A stretch of DNA of 64,000 nucleotides from Lepeophtheirus salmonis (Eukaryota; Arthropoda; Copepoda; Siphonostomatoida; Caligidae), in NCBI RefSeq assembly GCF_016086655.4, contig NC_052138.2, forward strand, positions 34,607,403-34,671,402, in the 5' to 3' direction. Both the position numbers and the translations under genes were made by a program. Below, piece after piece: positions 46,285 through 58,299 of this stretch; the stretch's first letter is position 1, and every line of letters starts with the position of its first letter. Below the pieces are notes generated by a model. That model saw only the letters and a list, made by a program, of their open reading frames with translations. It searched no databases and had not been told where the DNA came from.

Positions 46285-47015
46285 TCTCGGGGATCATTTA
46301 ATGCTGTGGGGACCTTCATTGGAAACCCATTCAACATTGTCTCAGTCAAAATAGTCAGGAGGTTTTAATTTCTAGAGGGTTAGGAGGCCAAAAAATCGGA
46401 TGGACGTACATCAAAATATCATAATCAAGAAAGTTGACTGTTCTTTTACTGGTGTGACAAGGTGCTCATCTTGAAGCCAGATCTAAGGTCGGTTTTTCAT
46501 GATGCTGAGAATCCAGGAAATATTTTGGTAAGCGGTACACTTATGTAAACCTTGGTGTTGACCTTCAGGGCCTTCTTGAAGATGAAGGGTTGCATAACGT
46601 GACCTTCAACACCAATAACTATAACTTGCTGAGGCCACTTGGCTTTTATGATCTTAGAGACATTGTAAGGGCTTTTTCCAATCATCTATTGTTCCTCAAG
46701 TCAGGGTTTGTTGGTTTGACAGATTTTTTTTATCTGAAAAGAACCAGACAAGATCTTTAACAGGATCCGTCTATCTAGCTTGATCAAAGTCTTTCTGTGG
46801 GTGACTCTTTTGTCCCTGTTTGATGGTATTAATAGATGTACCTTGCAACGTGAGTAGCTGTAACACTGTAGGTATTCACTGATGATACGATAGACAATTT
46901 AACTGGACTCTACGTCGATTTTATCAGAGATTGTATTAATCAATTGACCAGGATTTTTCTCATTTTGTTTAATATTTTCCTAAACAAAACAGGACGTAAG
47001 GTTGTTTTTTGGCTG
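46285..47015 (-). pseudogene. Second transposase relic, opposite strand, abutting the first
   Basis: Minus-strand reading from about 46990: NEKNPGQLI and KVHLLIPSNRDKRVTHRKTL (DNA-binding and linker), FSDKKNLSNQQ (first catalytic region, FSDEK.F with E to K), KIIKAKWPQQVIVIGVEGHV with MQPFIFKKALKVNTKVY (normally VMVLGVVSNEGHVMPPHFFKKGLKVN), LQDEHLVTPVKEQ (second aspartate) and KPPDYFD, stop, DNVEWVSNEG (third block). The frame is broken several times. Its C-terminus decays near 46300, close to the end of the plus-strand relic, and neither partner keeps a terminal repeat at the junction. Nested insertion, or deletion between two neighbours, would both explain this. Confidence 0.72.
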
Positions 47016-47019
47016 CTCC

Positions 47020-47970
47020 AAGCAAATCATTGTCAGTGGGTTCGCACTATCCTGCTTGAACCGTTTTCTTAATTATTAGACAAGTAGAGTAGTGTACCTG
47101 ACTGCTTTAGCCAAAAACATATTGTCTAATTTATCATTTAAATTGCACTACGTTTTTCATCTTGATAAAAGAAAACGGGCTACGCCTGCGAATCGAAACA
47201 TAATGAGCAACTGACATGGTAGAGTAACAACTGTACCGAACATCCTCTCAATTACTTTGTGTTTGTATTAAAACCGGCTTGTAGGGGATAGGATGAGTAG
47301 AGAAAATTAGGAATGTTTAAAAAAAAACTACCCTTATAGCATAATTTTTGATAGATGGTAACAGTGAAGTACTTATGTTTGATTGTTCTATGATGACCTC
47401 CTAGGACAAGATAATAGAAAAGAATAGTCTTTAATTAAAAATTAATAAGAGTAAATGAATAAGATTTGGTTGTTTATTCAACTAATATGGCGGACTTAGT
47501 CAAATAATCGGAATCCTATCCCACAGAGTTACCGGCGTTCGTTCCTACATTTAACATACTTAATCCATTAATTAATTAGGATAAAAAAGTATTGGTTATG
47601 ATAGGCAGTGGTTCGACATCCTTTCTGGCTTACTTTTTCATTGGTTTTCATAAATTATTAATAGCAATGAGTGAGTCAGGAATTATACATTTTAAAAAAA
47701 CATGTTAATGATCTTACTTTTATTTCAAACGGAACCATATAATATAATGGTTTAATATATATATATATATATATAGCAAATACAAGAGGGGGGAAGGTTA
47801 TCATACCATTTATAAAAATATACAAATCTTTTTGAAGATACACCGACATTGAAGTAGTCAAAGCATTGCTATGAATAGATATGTTGTATTTTCAGGGACT
47901 AACATATATGTTTAGAGAAGAGAAAATATGATATTAGTCAATAAAGACTCGCAGGCTCACTTTTCTCATA
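47020..47970. other. AT-rich sequence with a (TA)n run
   Basis: A (TA)n microsatellite at 47756-47776. No gene. Confidence 0.5.
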
Positions 47971-47979
47971 AGGACATTT

Positions 47980-48505
47980 TAGGGGCGTTGCTAGCTTTCA
48001 TTATTGGAGGGGGAGGGGTAGCCCCAAAAAATATCAGCACACTTATATTATTATTTATATAAATAGTTTTTTTTTATATCTATATACGTTAAATAAAAAA
48101 ATAGGAAAACTAGAAATGAAGGTAGAAGAAAAGAGACAGAGAGAGAGAGGGGTGTAGAGAGATACAGTGAGAAAAAGGAAAAGGGAAGAAACAGAGAGAA
48201 GGAGAGAGATATAGAATGAGAGAAGGGAAATTTGTTCTTATTTCGATCAACAGCAGCCCTTAATTACCATAGAGGTCTATAAAATGAAATACAAACATGC
48301 CGAGTTATTTTATAAGCCTATTTTCTAAATTTGAGACTGATATGTTCCATCATTTTGGATTCCATCTGTAATCACTCCAGAAACAGACTTATACTATAAA
48401 TATACATAAGATATGATACAAAAATTGGGGGCTCCACAATATTTTTAAGGGGGCTTAAACTCTTCCTAAAAGGGGCTAGCGTTGCTACTGGGGCGTATTA
48501 AGGAG
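47980..48505 (+). repeat. GA-rich dispersed repeat, copy 1
   Basis: A G-rich start (GGAGGGGGAGGGGTAGCCCC near 48005) is followed by an AT-rich part, then a purine block (48120-48230, GAGAGA-rich), TTATTTCGATCAACAGCAGC and later GGATTCCATCTGTAATCACT, AGAAACAGACTTATACTATA, and a G-rich end (AAAGGGGCTAGCGTTGCTAC near 48470). The purine block and following words recur at 61735-61990, and the two G-rich ends at 55120-55240. No coding sequence, class unknown. Confidence 0.65.
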
Positions 48506-48509
48506 TAAT

Positions 48510-49960
48510 ATTGAGATAACATTTTTTTTTTTTGTTGTTGCAAAATTCAAAACAATATGCACCAATTTTACAACATACGTAATAGTACATTAGTTGTATA
48601 TCAATTCTAATGTTTTATTGGATTTTTTTAACATAGTTTTTTCGATTCCCCCTTCCCTTTTCCTTGCCTCAACTGCATAAGTGTCCCTCCATGCCAAAAC
48701 GTCCAAAAATTTCAAAAAATGTAACGAAATATCTAACAAAATTATTATTTTTATTTTCTGTCGTGTAAACTAAAGTTTGTCTTGTAGATTACTTTCAACT
48801 TTTTTAAGGGGTTGCATATCCGAATGAGTTCATTCACCAAGAATACAATTTACATTTTAAAATTAAATATACTTATATAAATTTCTAAACGAAATTTGAA
48901 CATCATTAGATAAGAAAATATCGAGTTATTGATCTCGAAGTGAGAGTCTACTTAAATTTCCACGCCTTTTTATAAAGAAAAAATATTAGATTTTGTTAAT
49001 TTTATATACCCCTTTCTCTTAATCTAATAAAATTATTGCAAGCAAATATTTATAATTTTTTACCTATGTTGTATATACCTTTTTTTTAAACTAGGTAGTT
49101 TCAAAATATGTGGCTACATGTCGTCCTTGTTTTGGTGTGATATGACCGATAGCTAAAAAAACATTGTATACAAAATCAATTAGAGACGAAATTTCATATT
49201 TTTTTCTTTATGTATTTTTTAAAATCCTTTTTTCTGTTTAATTATCACATGAAAAGTTTTTCAATTGATTTTTTTTTTTTGAGCCAAAAAAGGCATTGCA
49301 GGGTTAAGCTAATACTTGAGTAACACGAAGCTGTAAAATAATAAAATATGTGATGATTGATGCCATCTCATAGCTATTCGCATTTAATTAAATACAATTT
49401 TGTGAAAACTAAGCTGTTCTCCTACAAAACATTCTTCATCAAATTGTGAGGATTTCATTATTTTTTAGTATAAGAACATGTCATATTTTATACACCTCTA
49501 ATGATGAATATTTCAATTTTAAATTTATAAAAGGCTATATATAATTCTCCTTTAAAGATGAAATAATTATAACATTAAATCCCTATTTCAAAGAAGTTTT
49601 GATACTTATAATTTAGGCAAAACGAATATATGTACATACATTGAAATATTCACGTTTATCGCCACATGGGGTTCAGTATATTTCTTCCTCATTCGCATAA
49701 TTCAATTTAATCTACAATTATTTTTATAAATGACTTCATACCTTCACAACAAATCATACAAAATATATTATTATTGTATTGTTATATGAGGTAATATAAA
49801 TACGTGTGTGCTTTTGAATTTATGGAGCCCATCAAATCCTTGAGTGAAAATAATAACAATCTTGTTTCCTTTTTTTTTTTTTTTGCAAAATATTATATCA
49901 GGGATATATCTGCCTCCAAGGAATATTTTGAGACGTGATGTCATAACTTTGAAACACTGT
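48510..49960. other. AT-rich sequence, nothing recognised
   Basis: Positions 49385-49450 share CAAAACATTCTTCA-type words with 13515-13545. No gene. Confidence 0.45.
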
Positions 49961-49974
49961 ATATCAGTGTTGTT

Positions 49975-50060
49975 CAGTATACCGGTCCTCTAGTAGTATC
50001 CCAGTATTTATGCATTTAAAAACGTACACTGATAAATTTTTATTCGGCCGGGTACTGAAC
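49975..50060. repeat. Inverted GTTCAGTATACCGG pair
   Basis: GTTCAGTATACCGG at about 49982-49995 is mirrored by CCGGGTACTGAAC at 50047-50059, with about 50 bases between. Arms of 13-14 bases with small differences. GGTCC follows the left arm, a loose similarity to the GGTCC-rich family. Confidence 0.45.
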
Positions 50061-50064
50061 ATGT

Positions 50065-50405
50065 CGAAGATCCTCTCCGATTTTTAATTTATAAGCCATT
50101 TTCCTGTACAACTGTCCTTTATAAAATAAAATATAATAAAACATATTTTTAATTATTAAAAAAATTCGGTAACATGAAAGTTCACCGGATTGTTTCACCC
50201 CTGGATAGTTAATTTCCCTCTTTCCACCACAAAGAAAGTTCATCCCAAAGTAAGGTCTGACTTATCCAGCTGTTGCAAGGAAACTAGTTTACAGATCGCA
50301 CTCAAACTCGGCATCATAATCAAAAATAGTGCTGCCAGACCTAGAAAAATAATTTTGTATATCCCTTTAGCACTGGGAACTCATTGTTCATTCCAAGACT
50401 AGTTG
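50065..50405. other. Unassigned, less AT-rich stretch
   Basis: Open on both strands in parts (minus 50040-50243, plus 50190-50402) with more balanced codons than the surroundings, but no motif is recognised on either strand. Confidence 0.35.
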
Positions 50406-50611
50406 ATCCTAAGGAAAAAATAATTTTTTTTAAATAAAATATAATTATGACAGAAAGTATAATTTGACTATACAAATTCAGAGAATGATTTAAACTTCAG
50501 ACGCAGAATGCACTCATTGTTTATAAATTCAGGGAATACATACAGCCAAATGTCACAGGCTGTTTCATCAATATGTTGTATTTTCTTTGTTTAGTCGGGT
50601 ATTACTTAAAA

Positions 50612-50798
50612 CAGGGGTTCTCAAAAAGGGGTAGGCGTATCCCTTGGAGTACACTCCTGGGGATACTTGAGATTTTGAAAGAGTATTTTACATTTGCTGT
50701 ATCACTGGTGCAAAAAAATGTTTTATGATGGGGGGTACTTGGGTTAAATAAATATTTTACAAGTTGTACATCACTAAAAATAAGGTTGAAAATCCAAG
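50612..50798. mobile_element. hAT-type MITE of about 187 bp
   Basis: The left end CAGGGGTTCTCAAAAAG is a textbook hAT terminus. The right end in reverse complement, CTTGGATTTTCAACCTT, is a decayed partner. The 8-bp flanks ACTTAAAA and ACTAAAAT agree at six of eight positions. The interior has no coding sequence. Confidence 0.6.
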
Positions 50799-50804
50799 AC
50801 TAAA

Positions 50805-52780
50805 ATGATATAAAACTAATTGAGCTCGAAAACAATATCTTTAGTAAACGATTATGCTTGAAAAGTAAGGACCACACGATGTTTAATAATTGTTCGCACC
50901 TTAACAAGGGTTAATTGGAATTCAACCCATCAGCGTAGGTATCGTGACAATACTCATAATTAATAGTTATTTATCTTTTATTAAATCATGTAAAGATATG
51001 CATGTATTAGCAAGTATGAATCAATCATGAAATTGATCAAAATAAACATTGTTTAATGTATTTGCTATATACCTAAAAGTAAAGAACAAACGAATTGGAA
51101 ACATTAAATTCCAGTTGCAAAATATACTTTTCATACATTAAGAGATTTATTAATATTGTTAAATATATTTCCTTGGTTTTTAGAAACATTAAGAGGATAT
51201 ATGAAGGGCTTGTATTTTGCACTAAGCTTATTAAGTATTTATATAACAAAATATAACAATTATTACAAAAGAAAACATAATATTGTTCTTTGTGAATGCC
51301 TACATTTCAAATTTCGATAAAAATATATTTTCACCTCGGGAGGAATTTATTTTTCCATAAAAAAATAGACTAGGACCGTCGTTTCGTTTAAAAAAATGAA
51401 CAAATGAACACAAACAAGTTACAAAATGAACAACCAAAGATAGTTTTTTTGGAAATGCACGGATAAACGGAAAAAGTGTGAACGGGTCCAAGTCTTAGTT
51501 ATCTATTTATTTACCCAACAAGTGTATTGACCAAAATTATGTCTTGCATAATAATTATTGCTTGTAAATCCAAGTTGGGCATAACATTCAAATGTGTCAG
51601 AACTAATCCTAAGAGTGTCACTATTCTCCTCTTCGACCCATATAACTAACACCTTTGTTCAAAAGTAAAATAACTAGCCATTGGATGTTTACTTTTTCAT
51701 TTGGCAAGAGTCCATTTTTACAAAGAAATTTATGTTTTAGTCTTGTTTATTTTGTGCAGTTGACAGAATGGAACATTTATTGATCTGGCTAATGATTAAA
51801 TGATACATAGCGTAAAAATAACATTGAACACCAATGGAGACATCATGTTTTTCGACTACTCCAATAATTATTAACATAAATAATTTATAAGTTACCAATG
51901 ATTACTTTTTTATGAGTTAAAAAGAAGAGTGAAGCCCTTGTTATTTTTTTGATAACATCCAATTATTATAATTACTTCTCAAATTATTTGTTGTCAATAT
52001 AGATTACTAAATCCCATATGGGCATTGTAAAGATAATCCAAGTTTGTTTTGTTTATTTTCTCTAATAAGGTTGCTCCTCGTTGAATGATGAATATTCATG
52101 ATAGTATCCTTCCAGTTTTGCATATGAATTGTTCTTTTAAATTTAATATTTGGGCAATTGTATTTATGGAGGGATGTATAGGTCTCAAATTTTAGAGTTA
52201 TCATCTCATTCCATCGTACATCTTAAATACAAGTGCGAATCGGATGGAAATACGTCTTATGAAACAAACTTTGATTGATCATCATAGACCCAAAACTTCT
52301 TAAAGACTTTCCACATTATCACAACTTGTACAATAAGTAGAAAAATTTAATTTTTGACTTGAAATTAATATGCTACCCATTCACTGACAGTTTATTTTTT
52401 GCCTTTTTTCCTCCATAAAAGGAAATTATTATTTTCAATACCCATACAAGTATATACCACCTTATTCAAGTCATCCAAACTTTCTTCCCTTTATGGTAAA
52501 ATAATATTATGAATGATAATAAGACTGAGAAAAAATATCCACACACTATTGCAAATATAATTAATTTTTTTACTAATAGGATAATCTACAAAAAAAAAAG
52601 TATTAAAGTCATTTTTTGTAAAAAAATTCAATCGTTTTAATTATTATTTTTTTTTTTTCCAAAATAAGAACATAAATATAATTGTTCATAGAAATAGGAA
52701 AAGTTTTAAATATTTGAAATAAAGGTTAAATATGAATTTTCCATTGGAAGACTATTATAGAAAAGATGTTTGTTTAAGGT
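50805..52780. other. AT-rich sequence, nothing recognised
   Basis: No supported gene, RNA or repeat copy. Confidence 0.5.
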
Positions 52781-52784
52781 CAGG

Positions 52785-53690
52785 ACCGTCCGCAGTTAGG
52801 AGGGGGGGGAGGACTTAAGGGCTTGCTCAGAAAAAAATTTGAACGGCCAAACGACGAAAAATAGGTAATTTACTCAAATTCAAGGAAAGACAACAAAAAG
52901 TTGTTTGTCTCTTCCAAAAAATGAAGACACTCGCACCCAAATAATATCCTGCGGAAACACCTCCAAGTGTATAAATATCTATTTTGAAGTAATTCATTAT
53001 AGACAAACGAATTTACATTATTCTCAAAAATTTTTAAAAAACCACAGTCAGTCAAAAAATTGCATTTTGAAAAGAAAAAAATAGAAAAATTTTGTAAAAA
53101 ATATTCATATGTTAAATTTTTGGAAAAAAATTTGCAAAATTAAATTTTTTGAAAAAATTTGCAAAATATTAACTTTTTTGGAAAGAAATTTAAAAAATCC
53201 AGTTGTTCTAAAAAAACTTACTTTTGGTTCAACAAATTCTAAAAATTATATTTAAAATCTAAAAATTTTTCGGAAAAAAAAGTCAAGTATTAAATATTTT
53301 TTGGAAAAAAAATACCAAAAATAAACTTCTTGAAAAAATATGTAAAATATAAATTTTTTTCGAAAAACATTTCAAAAATCTACAGTGATTTACAAAAAAA
53401 TTAAATTTTTTTGCCAACAAAATTTTAAAAATTACGTTTAAAATAGAAATTTTTTGGGAAAATAAATTTAAGTATGAAATCTTTTGGAAAAAAATTTGCA
53501 AAATAAAATTTCTTCAAAACGTATTTCAAATATTAAATATCTGGAAAAAATTTCCAAAAATAAATTTCAAGAAAAAATATTTTAAATAATAAATTTCTTG
53601 GAGAAAAATTTCAAAAACCCATTGCTATTCACATGAAATTAAATTTTTTGTAAAAACGCCCATCCCTACCCTGTGAATATTATTGTCTTT
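52785..53690 (+). repeat. Nested A/T-rich satellite-like array with G-rich border
   Basis: After GGACCGTCCGCAGTTAGGAG and a G-run (52790-52812), the interval from about 53040 repeats a subunit of roughly 35-45 bases of the form TTTTTGGAAAAAAATTT(C/G)(C/A)AAAA. Superimposed longer units start with CCACAGTCAGTCAAAAA (53042), CCAGTTGTTCTAAAAAA (53198), CTACAGTGATTTACAAAA (53379) and CCCATTGCTATTCACATG (53618), giving spacings of about 155-240. TTAAAATCTAAAAATTTTTC (53250) and TTAAAATAGAAATTTTTTGG (53438) confirm the longer period. The array ends near CGCCCATCCCTACCC. Confidence 0.7.
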
Positions 53691-53694
53691 TAAA

Positions 53695-54400
53695 AATGGT
53701 AGGATTACAATGAATTGCTGTTATAACTGAGAGTAAAACACGTATGTATCAAACCTTAAAATCTATGACACGTTTTGGTCAATGTCATCAAATAAGGAAG
53801 CCAAAAATACATACAAATATAAAGTAAGTATGTGTCAAATCCATTTATGAATCTTTGAATCTTGAAGTATTATACACAAGCGATCAAACTGATATTTTGT
53901 GTGTGTGTGTATACTGTATATATATCTACATTTTATGTCGTACGTGTATTTTAAAGTTACTGTGATAAATGACCTTCTCAATAACACAAGTGAGATTGTA
54001 TTACAGCATTGAGTAATGCTCATATAGGTATAGACTCGTGCCATTTCTTACGTTAAAGTATTGAATGTATGTACATAAATATTGCCAGAGGTTTACATTG
54101 TACAGAGATGTATAAAATATGTCCTAGAGAGCGGGAGCAATTTATTTTTTTAGGCAATCTGAACAAGCTTCTTATTTTTTCAAAGATGTTGTCATTATTA
54201 TTTAATTTTTAAAGACAGAACATCCATCTATAAAGTTATGCGTGTGCTCCAAAAGGACAAAGAGTAACAGTGAGGGATTGCTTAAGAGTAATAAGTTTAA
54301 GTTCTTGTTGGACTTGGAGTAGAATTAAAGATCCACATCGGAATAATTCCAGCCTTTATAGCCTTGCTATATACTGTGTGGGGATGTGTGTCTTTTTCCT
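53695..54400. other. AT-rich sequence with a (TG)n run
   Basis: A TG microsatellite at about 53897-53910. No gene. Confidence 0.5.
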
Positions 54401-54407
54401 TTCTCTC

Positions 54408-54432
54408 ACAGGTGATTGTAGCTGATCTAAGA
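54408..54432 (+). repeat. CACAGGTGATTGTAGCTGATCTA word shared with 13477
   Basis: Twenty-three bases agree with 13477-13499 with one mismatch (CAGGTG against CAGCTG). Surrounding words are weakly similar. It marks a diverged dispersed repeat. Confidence 0.45.
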
Positions 54433-54659
54433 GGGCCTAGTGATTCCACTCCATAGAGCCCAAAAATTTATTGACATATTTGAATCAATTACAGAACTTG
54501 TATACAAATTTGTGGGAGTGGTTACGATATCCAATATTGTTAGCTATAGTTTATAACCAATTTCTTATCAGTTTAAAAAGGTAAAATCAGATTCTGCAAA
54601 TTTGATGGATTGTAATTTATCTTATTTAATAACATTACCTCCAGCCTCAATTACAGTTT

Positions 54660-55075
54660 AAATAGGGGCCAAAAGCGTGGGTGTCCCTTCGCTACTTGGT
54701 TCCATGGTATATCCTGGAATTCTTTTTTGATCCAATAGATAAGTTGTTTTTAGTGTTACAAGGGGTTCGATTTGTTTGTCATTCGATCATGCCACACGCA
54801 CAAAAATCCATCGAATTTAGTTCCGTCTTGCTTGGAAGCCAAAAGTTGGGCGAGATGAAGTCCTCAAAATTGTCTTGGAGCCATTTGAGACTCAACCTGC
54901 ATTGCTGTTTTCTCAAAAATCAACTTCAGAGGCTTCAAATTATTTGGGACAACGAATACGTTCATTGTTGCCATTTTTTTCCAACTGGTACAAGATCGAA
55001 CCATCCAAAAAAATATATATATATCAGCTTCATAAGTACCAGCGTTTGCCTAAGAGAGTGCGCAAAAGTGGTCAC
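54660..55075 (-). pseudogene. Mariner transposase relic
   Basis: On the minus strand, from about 54895, the reading KWLQDNFEDFISPNFWLPSK, then TELNSMDFCACGMIE, stop, QTNRTPCNTKNNL, matches the mariner region W.QDNF.DFI...WPPSSPDLNPMDFCVWGMIE.QTN.TPC.TK. The PD of the third block has become TE. The preceding 150 bp (55070-54900) are shared with 35570-35865 and belong to the same element. The C-terminal tail decays near 54670. The first catalytic motif was not found. Confidence 0.65.
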
Positions 55076-55109
55076 ATAGAACGTGTGCACCCTGAGCCAG
55101 AACCCTTGA

Positions 55110-55242
55110 TATTGTTTCTTTATTTGGGGAGAGGCTGTTAAGCCCAAAAAAATAATATAATTACTTATATAAATTGGTTTATTATATATATATATATTAT
55201 CAAAAATAAGGCCTCAAAAAGGGCCTAGAGGCGCCACTGAAT
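55110..55242 (+). repeat. GA-rich dispersed repeat, deleted copy 2
   Basis: TTTGGGGAGAGGCTGTTAAG and CCCAAAAAAATAATATAATT, with TTATATAAATTGG, match the G-rich start of copy 1 (48005-48065). AAAAAGGGCCTAGAGGCGCC, ACTG corresponds to its end. The purine block is missing. Confidence 0.45.
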
Positions 55243-55369
55243 AGAGTCTAATATTTCATTGACATATTCTACTCAATTAAAATTTTTGTTTCCCAATTTT
55301 TTGGGATGGATTTATATACCCAGTAATTTTAGCTAAAGATTAGAACCAATATTTGGCCCCGATGGGTTG

Positions 55370-55470
55370 ATAGAAATTGACGATAATTTATCGAAGATTT
55401 GAGAGTTTATCCACACTCAATTTTGAGAAGAATAATTCTAGCCTGCTTTTGTGTTGGCAGGCCACATATG
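55370..55470 (-). repeat. Diverged inverted copy of the CGTCAACACAAAAGCAAG repeat
   Basis: In reverse complement it reads CCTGCCAACACAAAAGCAGG, later ATCGTCAATTTCTATCA, corresponding to CGTCAACACAAAAGCAAG and GTCGTCAATTTTCATCA of copy 1 at 27668, at similar spacing. Confidence 0.45.
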
Positions 55471-55479
55471 TACTCACAT

Positions 55480-58295
55480 ATACATTAAAAGAGTTACATA
55501 GAGTAGTCAGTATATGTCTCAAATAACTAAATACATTAAATCACAACTAGTAACCTGTTAGACAAATCAAAAATGGTAGTAAAAGCAATTAATACACAAT
55601 ATTAATTTTATTTCATTAGAATGTGCAAGATCTTTGAACATATTTTTGAAATTTAAAATTCCATTGAGGCTGTTAGACATACTCACCACATACCAATCTG
55701 ACTTGAATACAAATATTTCATGCACTTTGTTTTCAAAAACGAATACAGGAGTGGACTCTATGTATGTTTGGAAATACCATGTATATTTATACTGACAATT
55801 TTTTTTTTTTTTTGCAATTAAAAATTTTTAACGAAAAAGGAATCCATTTACCATCCGATTAAAAGTTGTACGTACATAATTATAGTAATTTTGTGTAAGA
55901 ATGAACACAAGGAAAAGAATTAATAGACCATATCTGTAACACAAATTTGATTGCGTGTCTTGTATTTTTCCATAAAGAATTGTACCTATGCGTAGCAAAT
56001 ATATATATATATTTTTCCTAACGAAAAAGCAACATCTTTATCTTAAATTGTCTTTGTTTTTAATGTTCTTTTTTTTTTTTCTCTTTCTTATGAAGCGATG
56101 AAGTTTCATTATTCTTTTGCATCAAATATTTTTAACTAAAAAAATATAAAAAATGATTTAATGAGTATATTTTAATTAGGTAAACCCAAACACAGTAAAA
56201 AAAAACATTACATCTCTTTTAATTAAATTACTTTTAGAATGACTAAAAATATTAATATGTTAATAACATTTTATTCTTAATTAAAGCTACACTTTTTTTT
56301 CTAATATAAAATCTTCGTCTTTTTTTGTATAAGTGCTTGTCATGCATATGTTGTTGAAGAGTAAATGCTTTAATAGTGTTGAGGTTCGGTCTAAGATTGA
56401 TTTTTTTTTCTGGTTCGGTGTATTTTATGGAGCCATTTTTTTGTATGACCAATTCATTTCAGATTTTTCTTTGAAAAAAGTTCTTCATTTTTAGAGGTTA
56501 AATAGAGTCTTATTTATTTTTGTTGTCAACTGTCTATTACCTCTCCTCATTTAATACATCATGGCTATTTCATAATTGGTTCTTTCTGATAAATTAAAGA
56601 AGTAATACCTAATAAGTTATGAATATTTATGCACCGATTCCAAAAACGTTTCTTCTATGCTCTTTACCACCGTCTCTGCTGGCACTGTTCAGAGATAAGA
56701 GGTCTGGTTGTACTCCTCATGGAGTTTGCACTTATTTAATTACAGATTGAAATAATAAAATGTGTACCACTAAATAAAATCAACCCTGTATATATTTTTT
56801 TTAAATTTTGAATGACCTTATAACTGTTAATTTTTAATAAAAGACATTATTAATATATTTTTATTTAATGATGCTCTACAATGTAGTTATGGGATCTACG
56901 CTGTTAATACCCAATTACATCCATGAAGTTTTTGAACATACAAAATTGTTACATTTCTTAAATCCAAGATTCAAAGACTTACATATCTATTAAATATGAA
57001 TTTTTTGTGTTAAGGCCAAAATGGTTAGGTGAAAAATTGTATGTCCTTTTTTTGTGGCAAAGTATTTTTTGTTGCATTATGGTCATTTCTAATGGAGGAA
57101 ATCAAGAAAACGCTATTTGATAAATTTCTGATCTCTCGTTTAAAGTTATTTTGAATCTGTTGTTCGTTTAAAGAAAATACCTATTCTTTTAAAGTTATAC
57201 TGCAGAATCTAGGTAGATCCGGCTTGTAAAAACTTGTTGAATTATTTTTTATTGTTAAGGTTAAATGTTTATATGTATGTATTAAAAAAGTTGAATGACT
57301 CTATCAATGACTGTTTTATAAACTGCAATTCGTATATCTTTTAAGAAGATGAATTTTTTTTTTTTAAGTTTTTGAATGATTTTACAATGTGCAGGTCAAT
57401 CTCATATAACCAAGCCTGGGATCTCAGGCCAGTGTCCCTTCCCTTAATAATATATGCACTGTTTTTATCCCATTTTTTTACATAGTAAGAGCTCATTAAA
57501 AATAAAGACAGTGGCATTTTCAGACAAATCAATCAAGCAAAAACAACACATTGACTTCAAAAATATTAGTTCACACACACACTTAATATTTCATGGGGGC
57601 AGCATATTTTAAGGGATAGCTAATTGTGAAAATATATATATATATATAAATGCATAAAGGTAGAAATTTTTATAAATTTGTAGTCTAAAAGCAATTATAT
57701 TTGCTCTCCCCTTCCATCTTTTTGTAAAAGTAGAACCCTTGCCTCAAATGCCATTAAATATGATATTTTCTGATGAATTTTTTTGAGTTATATATATTTA
57801 TCAAAATATTTGTTTTATTAACTTGATCAAATAAAAGAGGGAACTATTCACGTGGAGCCATTCTTTGAATCCAAAAAGGTTTTTTTTAATGCTGTCAAGC
57901 AGAAAAGACAATTGTCCAATAGAAATATATCTTATAAAGGATATTTTAATTACTCATGAATAGTCAATGTCAGGCGAAATTATTGTCACATCTTCACTAT
58001 CTAATCATCAATGAAATCCTGAAAAGTATCAGAATATGATTCAGACACCAGCGCTCCTCTTCACTGGATTGTTCCAGAAGGCCGTGGGGACCTGACTGGA
58101 TTCTCGAGGAAGACATTTACCATGTCTATATGTATGCTATCTCAATTCTGTTCTCCAATTATGTACTCTAAAACATTGTTCATAAAAAATACTCTTGACC
58201 TCTCAAAATTTGCATGATAGAGATGAGTACAAAATATCGGTTGGACCGGTAATTTTAATCATTAAATCAAGCTAATATTATGACTTGATTAAATG
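55480..58295. other. AT-rich sequence with one repeat copy
   Basis: Positions 56500-56640 are the partner of the repeat at 22130-22340. T-runs at 55799-55813, and a (TA)n run at 57633-57648. No gene. Confidence 0.45.
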
Positions 58296-58299
58296 AGAA

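Noticed and set aside
54681..55079. 132-codon plus-strand open frame
   Set aside because: It runs antisense to a recognisable mariner relic on the minus strand and spans part shared with 35.6 kb. It is a shadow frame.
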